Assembly: GCA_028564675.1 (NCBI GenBank)
Contig: JAOVVO010000204.1
Location: 51,627-115,626, forward strand
Direction: 5' to 3'
From: Onchocerca lupi
Taxonomy: Eukaryota > Nematoda > Chromadorea > Rhabditida > Onchocercidae
Length of the DNA stretch: 64,000 nt
The position numbers were made by a program, and so were the translations under genes. Positions 14,701 through 43,846 of the stretch are shown piece after piece. The notes under the pieces were generated by a model. That model did not search any database and was not told the origin of the DNA. It saw nothing but the letters and a program-made list of their open reading frames with translations. The first letter of the stretch is position 1; each line of letters begins with the position of its first letter.

Positions 14701-16872
14701 TAAAGATTAATTTTGGCACCTTCAGTTATGATTGATTAATCGAGAGAATAGCATATCTTGTTGTAAATAAATAATGGAAATGATGAGTATAAATATTTAG
14801 TGATAGGAATAAATTCTTTTCTTACTTTCATTTATTCAAGATCTCTTCTAATCCTTTTTTTTTTTTTTTTTTAATTCAAAATCTTCATTATTAAACGAAT
14901 TGCACCGGGTGATTATATGGAATTTTAATAATTTGTAATAACTGAGCAGAGGTTATTTTTTTTTTTTTTGTAGTAGCTCATAATAATACAAATTTATATG
15001 CATAATATTATTTGTTTCGAAATTTTTCCAAAAATACGGGTTTCCTGATTTAATTGATCATATTTTTCTTTGTAAAAAATGCTATTGTTCCCATATTCTT
15101 CTTTGAATTATCATTTAAAAATTTTTTTTCCTCTTCCTTGTATCAATTGCAATAATTTTGTATTTCGTTTCATTTTAACGGTTATTGATTTTTTAGTTAG
15201 GATAATAATTTTTTAATAAATCGTATTTCATTTCCTGATACTTTTTCTTTTTCGTGATTTTTGATCGTGAACCATGACTGATACTTTTATATTGTCATGA
15301 AATTCAACTGAAATGATATTAATTCCATTGTTGTGAGCAATTCTTACTTTACAACCTGGTGTGTTTTTTAGATTTTTTTTTTTTGTCATTTTCCAATTGA
15401 AGTCAGTCATTCCTTCTGCTCATTGTTTGTTTATCTTTTTTTTTCTTTTTTTCCTGCAATTGCTTGCCCATTATTTATTCAGATTTTCTTTTTTACTTGT
15501 ATTAAATTCATTCATTATCCGTTTGCTTTAAGGATTAAATAGTTCTCCAATCTTGCCGCCTCCATATGTTGTTTTCCTTTTTTCTTTTGTTTCTATAAAA
15601 TTAGGTCGTTGTTTATTCTTTTACGTATTCATATTCGCATATTTACGTGGATGATATGAGCTTTTTTTTTTTCTTTGCAGAAAAAAAGTGTTAATATAAA
15701 TCAGAAATTCAACATATTGCCATCTTTTAGCATCTAAAATTGATTTATACATTTTGAAATAACTGCTGTTAGGAGTGGACTTTTTAATTTCTGATCCATT
15801 ATTTTATTTATTTATACTGATTAGTACATTTGAATATCTTTCCACCAATATTTATTTATCCCTTAACACGTTTCTTATGAAGAAGGATAAGGAAGAATAC
15901 GCATGAGTTTATCCAAGCGGAACAATATGTATATATGTTTTTATGCATATTTATGGGTAATTTTATTTGTTTCAAAATTGATTTGTAATTTTTTTTTTTC
16001 AAATAGTTTGATAGAAATTGACGATTTCCATTTTATTTTGTTTGATTTGTTGTTGATATGGAAGGAAAATAAATACTATAATTTAAAATTAATAATTGAT
16101 ATTTCATTTCTGGATGCATTTTACACAATTCTTTATTGGAAAAAATTAACTTTTCAATATTAATATTAAAACAATTATTATTCATCATCTAAAGAATAGA
16201 TGATATCTTGGATGCGTCATGATCATTAATTAAAATAGATTTAGGAAGAAGTCTGTCTGCTTCTGGAAAAACGTATTACGAGATCAAAAATTGAATTTTT
16301 TTTTTTTTTTAATTTACTGCAGTTTGATCTGCGTATACTGTATTTTCACCAAGTTTATTTTTATCATGCGCGAATTTCAAATTGTTATGTATTTAAAAAG
16401 ATCATTCATAGCAAAAATAGGTAACAACTAAAGATATAAAATGGGAAGAGATTTATATTCCCATATTTTGAATATAAAATGATAATTGTTTATAATTTCT
16501 ATATAACTAACAATACCAAATACTATTACTGATAGGTAATTCAAACATTTGTTTTTTTTAACTGATTTATTATTTAATTAATAGATTAAATTATTTTTGA
16601 TACGATAGAAATAAAAAAAAGGAAAAAATATTGCATTATGAGAAGTTAATATGTAATAAGAATAACCAAAAAAGTGAAAATTACGGAAATCATTGATTAA
16701 AAGATGATTAAATAAAGTATATTGCAAATCTCCGCCAAAAAGTGGTCGCATACGTGGTCAATTCAAAAACACGTCAAACAGTAACTAATCACTTCAATAG
16801 ATCATTCAATGAAAGTATAAAATTAGTTGTATATAATCCAAAATCATTGTAAATAAAGTTTGAGTATACGTC

Positions 16873-16878
16873 CACGTG
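16873..16878. promoter_or_regulatory. CACGTG E-box upstream of SHPK
   Basis: A perfect CACGTG within tccacgtggc lies about 180 bases before the SHPK start, in a 250-base zone with several other ACGT cores (tacgtgg, acacgtca, acgacgtat, cacgtatt). Such boxes bind bHLH factors, which in other animals include Max/Mlx-type regulators of sugar metabolism. Use at this gene is inference. Confidence 0.3.
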
Positions 16879-17043
16879 GCAGAATAAAATGTTGTATAAT
16901 TATTGTTTTTTTTTTTACAATATTTCACGCAGATTACGACGTATATCACGTATTACAAGCAAGATTGGTACGTATAAATGATATGCTATAAAGAGGTCAG
17001 ATGATTAACAAAATTAATCAGTATGATTAATTGATATTGTTTA

Positions 17044-17057
17044 TTATCAGGATTCGG
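17044..17057 (+). promoter_or_regulatory. Putative trans-splice acceptor of SHPK
   Basis: The sequence ttatcag ends at 17,050, leaving only seven bases (gattcgg) before the ATG at 17,058. This very short leader after a clean acceptor is typical of spliced-leader addition in nematodes. Confidence 0.5.
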
Positions 17058-18573
17058 ATGGAAGAATCAACAATAGGTGATTTTATTGGAATTGATATTG
17101 GAACAACGAGTATTAAATGTTGTATTCTTGATATCAACAGTCAGTAAGATTTTAATTTTTCGTCTTTTTTAGTTTAGCGATATATGTTCAAAAAATAATG
17201 TATAAATTTGAAAGAAAGTATAAATTTGAGAATAAAATCTATTTATATTTAAATTTTCTTTTCCGGATTTGTTGGTTGAAATACGGCGAAATCATTGAAA
17301 AGTTGAGTAATGTTTTTTTTTTTCTTTATTAGATTAGAATTGCAGTATTTTTATCTTTAATTTTTATTAAACTTGCGACTTTTACGACAAAATTACGATT
17401 TTTTTGCTGTGTGGAAATTTTTTTCCGGTTAATTATTACAGTTAGACAGTAATATATAAGTCTTTTAATTTTATCTCTAGACATTAATATGTTAGTTTTT
17501 TAATTTTGATCTTAAATATTAATATGTTAGTCGCTTAATTTTAGCCAAATGATTCAAGAAATGTTTTGTCCGATCTATCAGTTAATTTTTGCAGTTAAAA
17601 TAAATTCATCTTTCATCATTTTAAATTTAGGATACTTATGGAAAAATCAATAGTGCATGATGCATGGCTAAAGAATGGATCAAATTTGCATCGTGAACAA
17701 GATCCTGTTAAAATATTGGACATTTTACATAATTTGATGAAATCTATCGAAGTAAAATTATCGTTGAATGTAACAGTTAGTATAACAGGACAAATGCATG
17801 GTATTGTTTTTTGGAATGGACAAGATTTAGCAAATGGTTAGTATGAGTGGAAATGAAAAAGTTGAAATTAAAATCTTGGCAAAAGTTTCATAACAAAACA
17901 AAATAAATGATTGCATAAGAATGATAAGTATTAAGTAAACAAAGGTTAGACATTTTACGCAAACAAAAAATTAACTATCAATAGATTGATTATTAATTGA
18001 AAAAAAAAAGATAGAGATCATTAAAAGATTAAAAATAATTATGATAAATGATAAAAATTTAATATCAAAAGATTAATTATTAATTGAAAAATAATATAGA
18101 TCATTAAAAGATTAAAAATAATTATGATAAATGATAAAAATTAAATATCAATAGATTGATTATTAATTGAAAAAAAAAATAGAGATCATTAAAAGATTAA
18201 AAATAATTATGATAAATGATAAAAATTAAATATCAATAGATTGATTATTAATTGAAAAAAAAAAGTAAAATTTTATATGATCATTAAAAGATTAAAAAGA
18301 ATTATGATGATAAATGAATAATGTATGATTTTTTGAGATAAATTTAATTGCTCACCATTAATAACATGGATGGATGAAAGGGTACCAATGGAATTTCTCG
18401 ATTCACTTCCCAGGTTTTCAACTTTTTCTCTATTTTCATTTTTTCTCACCAAAAATAATTTTTATACAATAAAAGTTCATTTAATTGCTATTTATTATAA
18501 TTTATTTCATCTAAAATTCTTGTTCATTTTATTCTCAAATTTACTTTTATGAGTGTACTTTTTTTATTAACGC

Positions 18574-18609
<36 letters not shown>

Positions 18610-21600
18610 TTTCTGCATGCAAAAATAATGATTTAATATTTCCTGAGAATGGTATCTAACATCTCAACTTTCTTATTTAACATCTAATTAAGCTAATTAG
18701 TAATTTATTTAATTTCAATTTGATTTAATCATTAATTTTACTGCAAATTGATTGATGTGTGTAGATGGGATTGCGGTTCTTTGCATATTGGATATGGTAT
18801 GGTAACTCTTGCATGGCTTCATTCTTCTGGCCAACTTAATGCAAGTTGGACTTGCTGTGGTACCATAATGGATATGGTCATTTCATATCTTTTACAATCA
18901 TCGCATGCATTTATTGGCATTCAAAATGCATTTAGTTGGGGTTATTGCTCCTATAGTGGACATTGGACTGTATCGGTCAATTTTTTTTTTTTTTTTTTTT
19001 TTTTTCAAATTCTTCCTCTTTTTTACAATAATTTTACAAGAATTATGAGATAAAGTTAATTTTATAATTTTCTGATAATTGATAATCTCACTAAGATTTT
19101 CAAAATGTTGAAATAATTTGCCAAAAAGCAATTTGGATAAGTTTTCGATAGGAAAATTTTAAAAATTCGGGATATTATTTCATATCACTTTTCCGATAAA
19201 TTGTGCTTATTGATAACTAATTTATTAATATAGAATATCTTACATTGGTCAATTGATTAAAAAATATTGATCAATTGACCAAAAAATCAAAGTATTCTCA
19301 CTCATTTGAAAAGTAAAATAGTGATACTGGAATTTTATACTAGAAAAATAATGATATTAGAAGTAATTAAAATTATTATCAAAATTGATTCCTGTTTTAT
19401 CGATATTTTAATAGATTTTAATGTATATCCTTTATTCCCGTATAGTATTATATAGATTTTCCTTAAAAAGGTCAACGGTCAAATCATTCTGTTTAATTGA
19501 TCAGCTGCTAGATTATAAACTAAGTCATATTTTTCAGAACTGAATATTTCGGAAAGATAAGTTGAAATATTTTACTCCAGGATGAATTGGTACCATTGCA
19601 TTTATTGCCAACGATTTATTCAACGGAGAAAATTGTTGGTTTGGTAAGACGAGTTAATTTTGGCTTGCCAATTGGTGCAAAACTTTTATCATCCTGCGGT
19701 GATCTTCAAAGTACCGTTTATCCGTTGCTAGAACCCGGAACAGCTGGTATTTAAATTTCTATTAATTATAAATTTTCAGTTTTCAGAAGTTTTTTAATAT
19801 TATTTTAATAGGGGAAAAAATATTCTCAAAAAAGTATCTATCAAATGAGTCCTCTTTTCATTTAATAATTAAATTTCTTTCAAATCATTTACCTTCACAC
19901 AAACAAACTTCTGATTATTTTTTTAAAAGCACAATTTTGGGTTTGAAAAAATTCTTGCGAAAATTTTAACAAGAAATAACCTGAATGTTTGATAATTATT
20001 AGCTCAAATAATAATTATTAACTAATTATTAATTAACTTTTCTATGCATGCTTTCTGTCCATTTAACAAAGCAATAAATTAATTTAATCTCCAAAAAAAA
20101 ATAATAATTAATATATTTAATCAATTAGAAAGTAATCTCATCTAAATTTTGAAACAATGAATTTATATTACCATCAGAAACTTCTGGTTTAGAGGAATGA
20201 AAGATCAACTTTGAAATTTTGAATGAAAATTTTAGACTTATTTCATTAATTATTCAAATTCTTTAGTATTAAATTTGGGGACATCAGCACAGCTTTGTTT
20301 TTTATCGACGATTGATCGTGCGATTTCCGCTCCGCTTTTTGCGGTACCATTTTTTGATGAGAGAGGAAAAACGAAGATAGTTGTGGCCGCATCAATGAAC
20401 GGTGGTAACGCAATTAATCTGATCGCAGAGGTAAGCGATTCTTATTAATTTTCATTTGCTCTAAATGCTCTATTCCGTAAATGATATGATTTAAGCGATT
20501 AAATAATTCTTCATACCGGAGAAAATTGAAATTGTGAGGATTTCGAAATCAAACTTTCCGGAAAGTTTTTAAATTTTTCGTAACAATGCAAATTTCTATG
20601 ACATTTTCATGAAATAAAACCGTTGTTTTACAGAAGATTGTTGAATGGGCCTCACAACTCATCTCAGGTACCAATGATCTAAAGATCAATTATGAAAAGT
20701 TAAATGATATATTAAATGAACCTGGAAAATGCTCGTTATCTACCATTGATATTAAACCAGTATTTATACCTGAACGTACAAATAATGTTTTATCGTGTAT
20801 TTCTGGAATCAATTCAAGTACCACCATTGAAGAGGCATGTTTCATGTTTTCAATTTTAATCTTGCAGCAATTTCTTAATGATATATTACACGTTGTGCGT
20901 CTTTAATTAGAAATTATTACAGAAATTCATATCATTCAAATACTAATTTATAGATCAAATTTGTGATTAGCACATTAATGAATTGAAAAATTGCGCATGA
21001 AATCAAATCAACCTGATCAAATTTAATTTCAAAAGAATTAAAGTTGCATTTCGATAATTGAATTCCTATTTAACTCATAGAATATTGTATCCATCCTTAA
21101 TTAGCTCAATAGCATTAATTATCAGAATATGGACAAAATGATGAAATATGAAAATAAATGATAACAAGAAAAAAAGCAAAATTACATGTAGTAAACTCAA
21201 ATAATTACAAGAAATTGAAAAAAAAAAATGCTTCATAAAAAGGTGAAAATGAAGTTTGAAATTAATTAGAAAACAAAAATGGGGTGAGTTTTAAAAAATT
21301 TGAAATCGGTAAGCAAAACTTTTTTTTTTCCCCGAAAACAGGGCAATATTAAAAAAGTAGATTTCGAGGTTATGGTTGAAAAAAATAAAATTTTCAACAA
21401 AATCTAATTTGAACTTTAACAATTAATCAAAGCGTATTATTGATATCCAAAATCGAGTAGATAAAATTCTAAAATCTTTTTTTTTTTGTTCTCATAATTT
21501 TTAGATTAATTAACGTTCTGCATTCTTCATAGTATTATAGTATTAAAAAATCATTATTTCAATTCATCCATCTCTCTATCATGTTGATATGTGCATCACG

Positions 21601-22101
21601 TTTCAAGCCTACAAACATGTAAAATTTATACGTGAAGGTATGGATAAACTACATACGCTTATATTTGTGTAATTAGACGTACGAGTGAATATACACGTAA
21701 TGTGTGCGTATTTATGTCTGCATGATTAAGTTTACGTGTAAAAACTATGCACATTTTACATTTGGATGATTGAAGTTTAATATTTTTTATAGAAATTTAT
21801 CGAATTCTATAGAAGGTTTAATTTTAAATAATTTCAAAAAATTACTTTTCAGCTACTACATCGTACAGCTTGTGGAATCGTTTCCAATCTATTCCATCTT
21901 CTTTCACCTTATCAACTTCGAGAATGGAACATTGAACGGATTAAATTAGCCGGTAATGCAAGTAAGAATTATTTCATCGACGAAATAATCCGTCAATGTC
22001 ATGGATTACTCGAAGTTTCCGCTTCAATTGATGCATGTCCAAAATGTAGTGCAGCATACGGTGCTGCACTGCATGCATTGCATTTTTCATGCATCAAATG
22101 A
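17058..22101 (+). CDS. SHPK: Sedoheptulokinase (FGGY carbohydrate kinase)
   Basis: This cytosolic kinase phosphorylates sedoheptulose to sedoheptulose 7-phosphate, feeding the non-oxidative pentose phosphate pathway. Exons: 17,058-17,143; 17,631-17,836; 18,338-18,413; 18,765-18,975; 19,581-19,746; 20,267-20,430; 20,634-20,834; 21,853-22,101. They give 452 aa (human SHPK is 478). Residues 8-25 carry the FGGY N-terminal nucleotide-phosphate motif (FIGIDIGTTSIKCCILD). SITGQMHGIVFW follows at about 80-91, then TWMDER, the SHPK-like block WDCGSLHIGYGMVTLAWLHS, GDLQSTVYPLLEPGTAVLNLGTSAQL at about 231-257, ASMNGGNA in exon 6, and the C-terminal LAGNASKN and AAYGAALHAL. These match sedoheptulokinase better than glycerol, xylulose or ribulose kinases. 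Exon 7 can only join exon 8 in frame through a GC donor at 20,835. Intron 2 holds a four-copy tandem repeat. The last 20 residues include three cysteines. Confidence 0.92.
17971..18318 (+). repeat. Four-copy tandem repeat (about 85 bp) in SHPK intron 2
   Basis: Four consecutive copies of a unit containing tcaatagattgattatta, a short A run, then gatcattaaaagatta and attatgataaatgataaa. Copies 1-3 are nearly the same. Copy 4 has a small insertion after the A run and is degraded at its end. The array stops about 20 bases before the acceptor of exon 3. Confidence 0.9.
18576..18605 (+). repeat. 30-base poly-T run in SHPK intron 3
   Basis: Pure T run about 160 bases before the acceptor of exon 4; sense-strand T, like most homopolymers in the genes here. 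Confidence 0.95.
19245..19282. repeat. Hairpin-forming inverted repeat in SHPK intron 4
   Basis: ttggtcaattgat is followed after about 12 bases by atcaattgaccaa, its exact reverse complement, so a 13-bp stem could form in the transcript. No other structure or coding sequence surrounds it. Confidence 0.75.
20835..20836 (+). other. GC (not GT) splice donor of SHPK intron 7
   Basis: Exon 7 ends ...ATT GAA GAG and is followed by gcatgt. The next exon (ttttcag, then CTACTACATCG at 21,853, reading LLHRTACGIV) needs phase 0. The nearby GT at 20,818 is in the wrong phase and gives the wrong frame. A GC-AG intron is the only junction I find that keeps the conserved kinase sequence intact. Confidence 0.7.
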
Positions 22102-22200
22102 ATGCAATTCTTATCTGATTTCTAAATATCTTCAAGAAGGCAAGAAAGAAGAAAGAAGAAATGCATTATTCCTATTTCATATTTATCTTTTACAATTTTC

Positions 22201-22206
22201 AATAAA
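22201..22206 (+). terminator. Poly(A) signal candidate for SHPK
   Basis: AATAAA lies about 100 bases downstream of the SHPK stop codon. Further AATAAA-like hexamers follow within 150 bases, so cleavage may be heterogeneous. Confidence 0.5.
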
Positions 22207-24013
22207 AATTTATGTAACATTTATAGATTTATCTGAATGTTAATGTATAACATTTATAGTTACCTGAATAAATTGGTAATAAAATTTAGCAATAAATTGA
22301 AATGAAACTGATAATAAAATGATTTGAAAGAAGTAATAAAATTTTGTTACTGATTTGAAATTAAAAATTAACAATAAATTTGTGAAAACTAATGTATCAT
22401 TCATTTCTTAACCAATTTCATGAATGAATTAAGTTTCAATAAATTAACTTACATCATCGATATAATTATTGACATTCAACAATAGGAATGCACAATCGGA
22501 ATAGAATTAATTAAAAGGATAACAAATTTTTTAATCATTCTAACGGAATAAATTAATTAATATTAAAGCAGATTAATCAATCTCGTTGAATTTCCTTTAT
22601 CCCTCTTCTTTCGCCTTAAAATTAATTAGATGAAAAGATCGATATAAAAACATTTGGCCTAAAATTTACATTATATCTTATAAAAAAAGCTAAATAACTA
22701 GGGTATAAATCATATTATATTATGCTTTAACGTTTTTAAAATGTTAAATTTGAATATAAAAACTAATGAAGAATGGAAGTAATGAGAAAACGCCATATAG
22801 CAATCCTTTCAAGCAAAAATTTGATTTCTTCGGGAATCATTTGAAGTAATTCCAATGAATTTTCAGAAATTTTCACCAATAAGTTTAAAATTTATTAAGA
22901 GCAGACAAGCTTGAACCTTTTCGTCTGGCTAAATTTTCTTCAATTCTATCAAAAATAAACTTGTTGATTTGATGAAGAGATTAAATGGTAAAAATAATTA
23001 ATTTGCTAGAGCAATTTTCGTAAATATTGGTGGATAGAAATAAGATAATTTTAAGATCTTAAAAAAAAAAAAATTGAAACTTATTAATGACCATATCAGA
23101 TCATTTAAAGTTATTAGCAGTAAAATTTTAAAGTTTATCATCAATTTTTTAAGTTTAATATAATTTTTTCTTTTATTAATCCTCATCAAAAGGCTTAATA
23201 TTTTTGAAGAAATTTCAAAAATTACTATAAGATTAAATTGACTGGTTCGTATTTTTTTTTCTAATTTTTGTAATTTGTATTTTTGAAAAATTTTTTTTTT
23301 ATTTATCGGATGAACACATTGTCAACAATTATTGCTCAAATAATGGAAAAGGGATCATTTAATTTTAATTATTCGATTCTATTAATCACTTAATAAATCA
23401 TTCAATTTTTAATTTGAATTTCCTTTTGTTTCCGCCATTTTCGCCACCCATGAAGATTTATTCATTTCATTGAATATTAATTGATAAAATTTGAAATTTG
23501 ACAAATTGCTGTGAATTCCGAACATTTTCGGATACAGTTTCAAATTACTTTTAAAATTTCATATTCTCCAGCAATACGTGGAAAATTTTTTATTTCAATT
23601 CAAATCCACAAAAATCTTGTCTTTTATCCCTTTTTTAATTTGCGAAAATCGGAACACTTAGAAATGCGGAAGAAGGAATGTATTTCACTTTTTTTTTTCA
23701 TGAAACATTTGTAATTATTCATCGAAGATTTCATTTAAAACCATTTTTTTTCCAAATTTAAATTTATTAATTCATTTGTAATATCAAGAATTTGATGAGA
23801 TTAATGATGAATTGATTAAGAAGAGCAAGTTTTTGTCCTCTTCATTCCTTTTTTTTTTTTTTTTTTTTTGCGACATACATACGAATTAGGTCAATTCAAA
23901 ACGTAATTAGTAATCTTTTTCCTTTGATACCTTTAGATTTCTTTTCTTTTTTTCTTTTTACAATCGTTGCAAATTTTAGGATAAAGAAATAATGCACGTA
24001 GAGAAACATATAT

Positions 24014-24035
24014 ATACACGTATACATACGTGTAT
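24014..24035. repeat. Near-perfect palindrome, 10-bp arms
   Basis: ATACACGTAT and ATACGTGTAT are exact reverse complements separated by two bases. The patch continues with cttacgtaag, itself palindromic. It resembles the ACGT-rich clusters near 16.8, 21.65 and 61.5 kb. Confidence 0.8.
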
Positions 24036-26314
24036 GCTTACGTAAGTATTTGTGAATTATTCATTAACGATCAGTGAAGATGTAATTTAAATCCAAATTT
24101 TTTTATTTCTATTATGCGAATGAATTGAAATGGATATTGTACATTTTCTTCATTTTTTCATTTGAGCAATCCGTTTTTGGATTATTTATTAAGCAAATTA
24201 CTTTCAAGACAAAGTTTTTAAGGATTACAAAGATTTAATCAAAGTAATTGGCATTTAATAACATTGATTTAAACCCGAGATTTCTCATGTAACTCCTCCT
24301 CTTTATTAGACGAATTTCGTGAAATGAATTTAGTGAGAATAAGTGATATTGGTACATGGTTATTCCATTAAATTGAACTGCACACATAATTTCTTCAAAT
24401 CATATTTAAAAAATTTGTTATCTTAAAAAAAATCAAAAATCTTAAATGCTTATCATCTGCAAGTTGATTTTTCATTTATGTTTACTGAAGTATTTTAACC
24501 GAAATAGCTCTTCGAAGAGAATATTGTAAAATTATTTGAGTAAACTTTCGAATTATAAATTAATCTTGCAGATAATACTTCATATATAATTCATTTATTT
24601 TTTTTCATTTCTTTTTTTTTGTTTGAAAAATTTTTAGTTGTTATTTAAGCTTATCATTGTTAAATTATGAAATGATAATTCGGATCTTAAGATCAAGTTT
24701 TTCCAATATTTCATTATAGCAATACTTTCCTTATTATTACTGCAATTGGATAACAAATATGAATTTGCATTAATGATGTGGAAAGAAATTCATAATTGTG
24801 AATTAATTCAACGATCATCAACTTACTGCATTTATTTACTCTGATAATTACAACTTGTACATCACAATGAGGTCTCACTTTTAAGATCGAATTTTGTGAG
24901 AAAAAAAAAACAAAAAAAAAAAACAAAAATAATGAACTTCTTATCTGACCTCTCTTGTAGAGAAATTTTCTGATGAATATAAAGATATTGACAATGTTTT
25001 TGTCATATTTATCAATATCCTGAGATAAATTGGTGATCGAAAACTTGCGATCGAAATAGAGAAGGTTGAAAAATGAAAAAGATGGCAGGGGAGAGGAAGG
25101 TTAATTAAGTTGTTTGTCATTAGAGACAAAAGGACGAATGATTTTATCATCCATTAATATATGCACAATGAAATTTGTTTTTCATGTCATTTGATGAAGT
25201 TTTCATTAATTGTGAGATTTATTTGCAGTCAAAGTGTAGATGACAGGATAAAAAATGATTCAAGTAAAAAATGATCAAAGAACAAAAAAATGATTCTGTA
25301 CATAATATCAATGAAAAAAACTTCACGCTAATCCATTAAAAACAATGAATACACTAGCTGTTGATATAAAAGATTCAGGTTATGATTCGGAAGTCTAAGG
25401 CTGATACTATGAAACATTCAAACTATGATTCAGAAGCGTAAGAATATTTCAGGTTTTTTGGCATGCTTTCTCATGCGATCATTTAATCTTAAAAACGTAT
25501 CTTTACATCTCGAAATATAATCTGAATGATTTTCAGGATGTAATGAACAATTTTCGTTATGTTTTCAGCATAATGTTTGGCTCAAAATACAATATGGAGA
25601 TATATCATATACTTTTTGCTTTTGCAAATATCGCAAATATTTCTAGGTATTCAATGATAATAATTAAAATGAAAATAGAATAGTTTGTAAATACTTAATG
25701 CTTCGGACTATTCAGTTGATGAAAATGGCAAATAATTAGGCATCTTCTTCAATGATCACAAACATCTCCATTTTTAGAGGAATTCAACAAATTTGTATGA
25801 TATTTCTGAATTGAAAATAAAGTTTACATTACAGTCGACAGTTTATTGCCATCGTGTATTATTATTATTTAATGATTATCAAAAAAAGATTTCACACATC
25901 TATTTCCAAGTATTGCAGATATTCGTCCTGGTACTTTTCAAATAAACGATCAGACCTGAACTCAAACTTAACAGCTCAGTAAAATCGGCATAAGAAATAT
26001 CGTTGCTGTTTTCGCACTTTCTAAAAGATTCACTTACCAAAGTGATCAAAATTAGCACATCCTTGTTTATTTTTTGCAAGTAATAATGTGGGTAAATATT
26101 GTTCTGAGTACCGAACTATAATTTTGTCAGAAAGATTCTTAGGCACAATTCGCACTATAATCATCATTATTACTGGTGATTTTTAAATTCTATAAATGCC
26201 TAAAATTTATCCGAAGCAATTCTGACGTGCAAATCGATCACTAATTGGACAATCTAGTAGCTGATTCTCTCTTAAATTTCCCTCAGAATAACCGTAGCAC
26301 GCAATGAAGCTGTT

Positions 26315-26431
26315 TTATTCGGTAAAGCGTTTGAATGGAGGAATTGTTGGACGAAACGTCTTCAATCGAGTATAATTCGTTTGCTTGAATGAAGCATAGA
26401 CATTGAATGTGTGCTCCGAATGGGCCGCCAT
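26315..26431 (-). CDS. Hypothetical small ORF, 38 aa, in a GC-richer island
   Basis: On the minus strand an ATG with a strong start context (aaaaATGGCGG) opens a 38-codon frame, MAAHSEHTFNVYASFKQ... ending ...PPFKRFTE. Its composition (R, T, P, H) differs from the F/I/K/N-rich chance frames around it. The stop TAA overlaps the hexamer AATAAA. I do not recognise it. It may be an exon fragment, an RNA gene or chance; no splice partners were found. Confidence 0.15.
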   Translation of the reverse strand: MAAHSEHTFNVYASFKQTNYTRLKTFRPTIPPFKRFTE

Positions 26432-26715
26432 TTTTGGAAGCAGAATTGGCACAATGGAATGAACCAAAGTTGAGTTAAGATATAAAAGTCTTCCGCTCAA
26501 GCGTCATCCATTTTCAGGACTACTTCATTATATTTTTTCCGCTTGATAGATGATAAGTACTGATAAAAACTGATAAAACAGTAATACAACATTGATCAAA
26601 ATGAACAATAAACATTGATCAAATTATTCTGCATTTGATAATTTGATATCATATTATTAGAAACAAATCATAAAATGATCATTTTAATCCTCAATCATCA
26701 ATTTTGAATAGCCCG

Positions 26716-26747
<32 letters not shown>

Positions 26748-26817
26748 AAAACAAAACAAAAAACGAAAAAAAAGCAAAAATATTTGTTATTTGTTTTTGA
26801 AAAAAAAAAAAAAAAAA
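26716..26817. repeat. Composite A-rich simple repeat
   Basis: A 31-base A run is followed by caaaa repeats, then after a short unique stretch by a 17-base A run. It could be the 3' end of an old retro-inserted sequence, but no element body is recognisable upstream. Confidence 0.8.
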
Positions 26818-27059
26818 CTTATTATAACTCACAATCTTTTATAAGAAATCGATTGATAAGAAATTTTAGGAAATATAGAAATAGAATAGTTGATAAAGAA
26901 TTATAGTAATAAACTATTTCTCTTCATGCTTTCCCATCTTCCATTTCATATCTCAATCCCTGTGTTTTGCCAACACTTTTCCATCTCCTTTTCTCCACTT
27001 CTCCAACAATGTCTAAACAAATTAATAGGATAATATAATTTTATTTAATCTCTCATTCT

Positions 27060-27201
27060 TTCCAATCTAGAAAGGGAGATTGTTTGAAACGGGACAGATG
27101 AAATGGGAGGAGATCGCTGTTGGAAAGAAGTAAATTTAGGGCAAGAGTATAACTGACAGCGGAGGAAAGAGTTTTACGTTCCCGTAAACTTAAACGGTTT
27201 G
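27060..27201 (+). promoter_or_regulatory. Putative 5' UTR of the DEX-1-like gene with upstream ORFs
   Basis: The acceptor-like sequence ttccaatctag ends at 27,070, with a second possible acceptor (aaatttag) at 27,139. If the first is used, the leader contains two short upstream ORFs beginning near 27,098-27,103 (MKWEEIAVGKK and MGGDRCWKEVNLGQEYN). If the second is used they are removed. A small stem, tttacg and cgtaaa, lies about 15-30 bases before the ATG. Confidence 0.35.

Positions 27202-43846
<16,645 letters not shown>

Larger units (their letters stand above)
14450..17050 (+). other. 3' UTR of C1GALT1 and intergenic spacer
   Basis: About 130 bases after the C1GALT1 stop remain fairly GC-rich and are taken as 3' UTR, up to the poly(A) signal at 14,695. 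The rest is AT-rich with T runs. From about 16,730 to 16,990, just ahead of the SHPK start, the sequence is enriched in ACGT cores, including a CACGTG E-box at 16,873-16,878. No further gene is apparent. Confidence 0.6.
22102..27201. other. Intergenic region between SHPK and the DEX-1-like gene
   Basis: Five kilobases of AT-rich sequence with T runs (23,851-23,869, 24,610-24,618), A runs (24,901-24,923, 26,716-26,746, 26,801-26,817), a strong inverted repeat at 24,014-24,035 and an ACGT-rich patch around it. About 26,290-26,520 is visibly richer in G and C and contains a small open frame on the minus strand, listed separately. From about 27,060 the sequence becomes purine-rich and probably belongs to the 5' UTR of the next gene. 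Confidence 0.6.
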
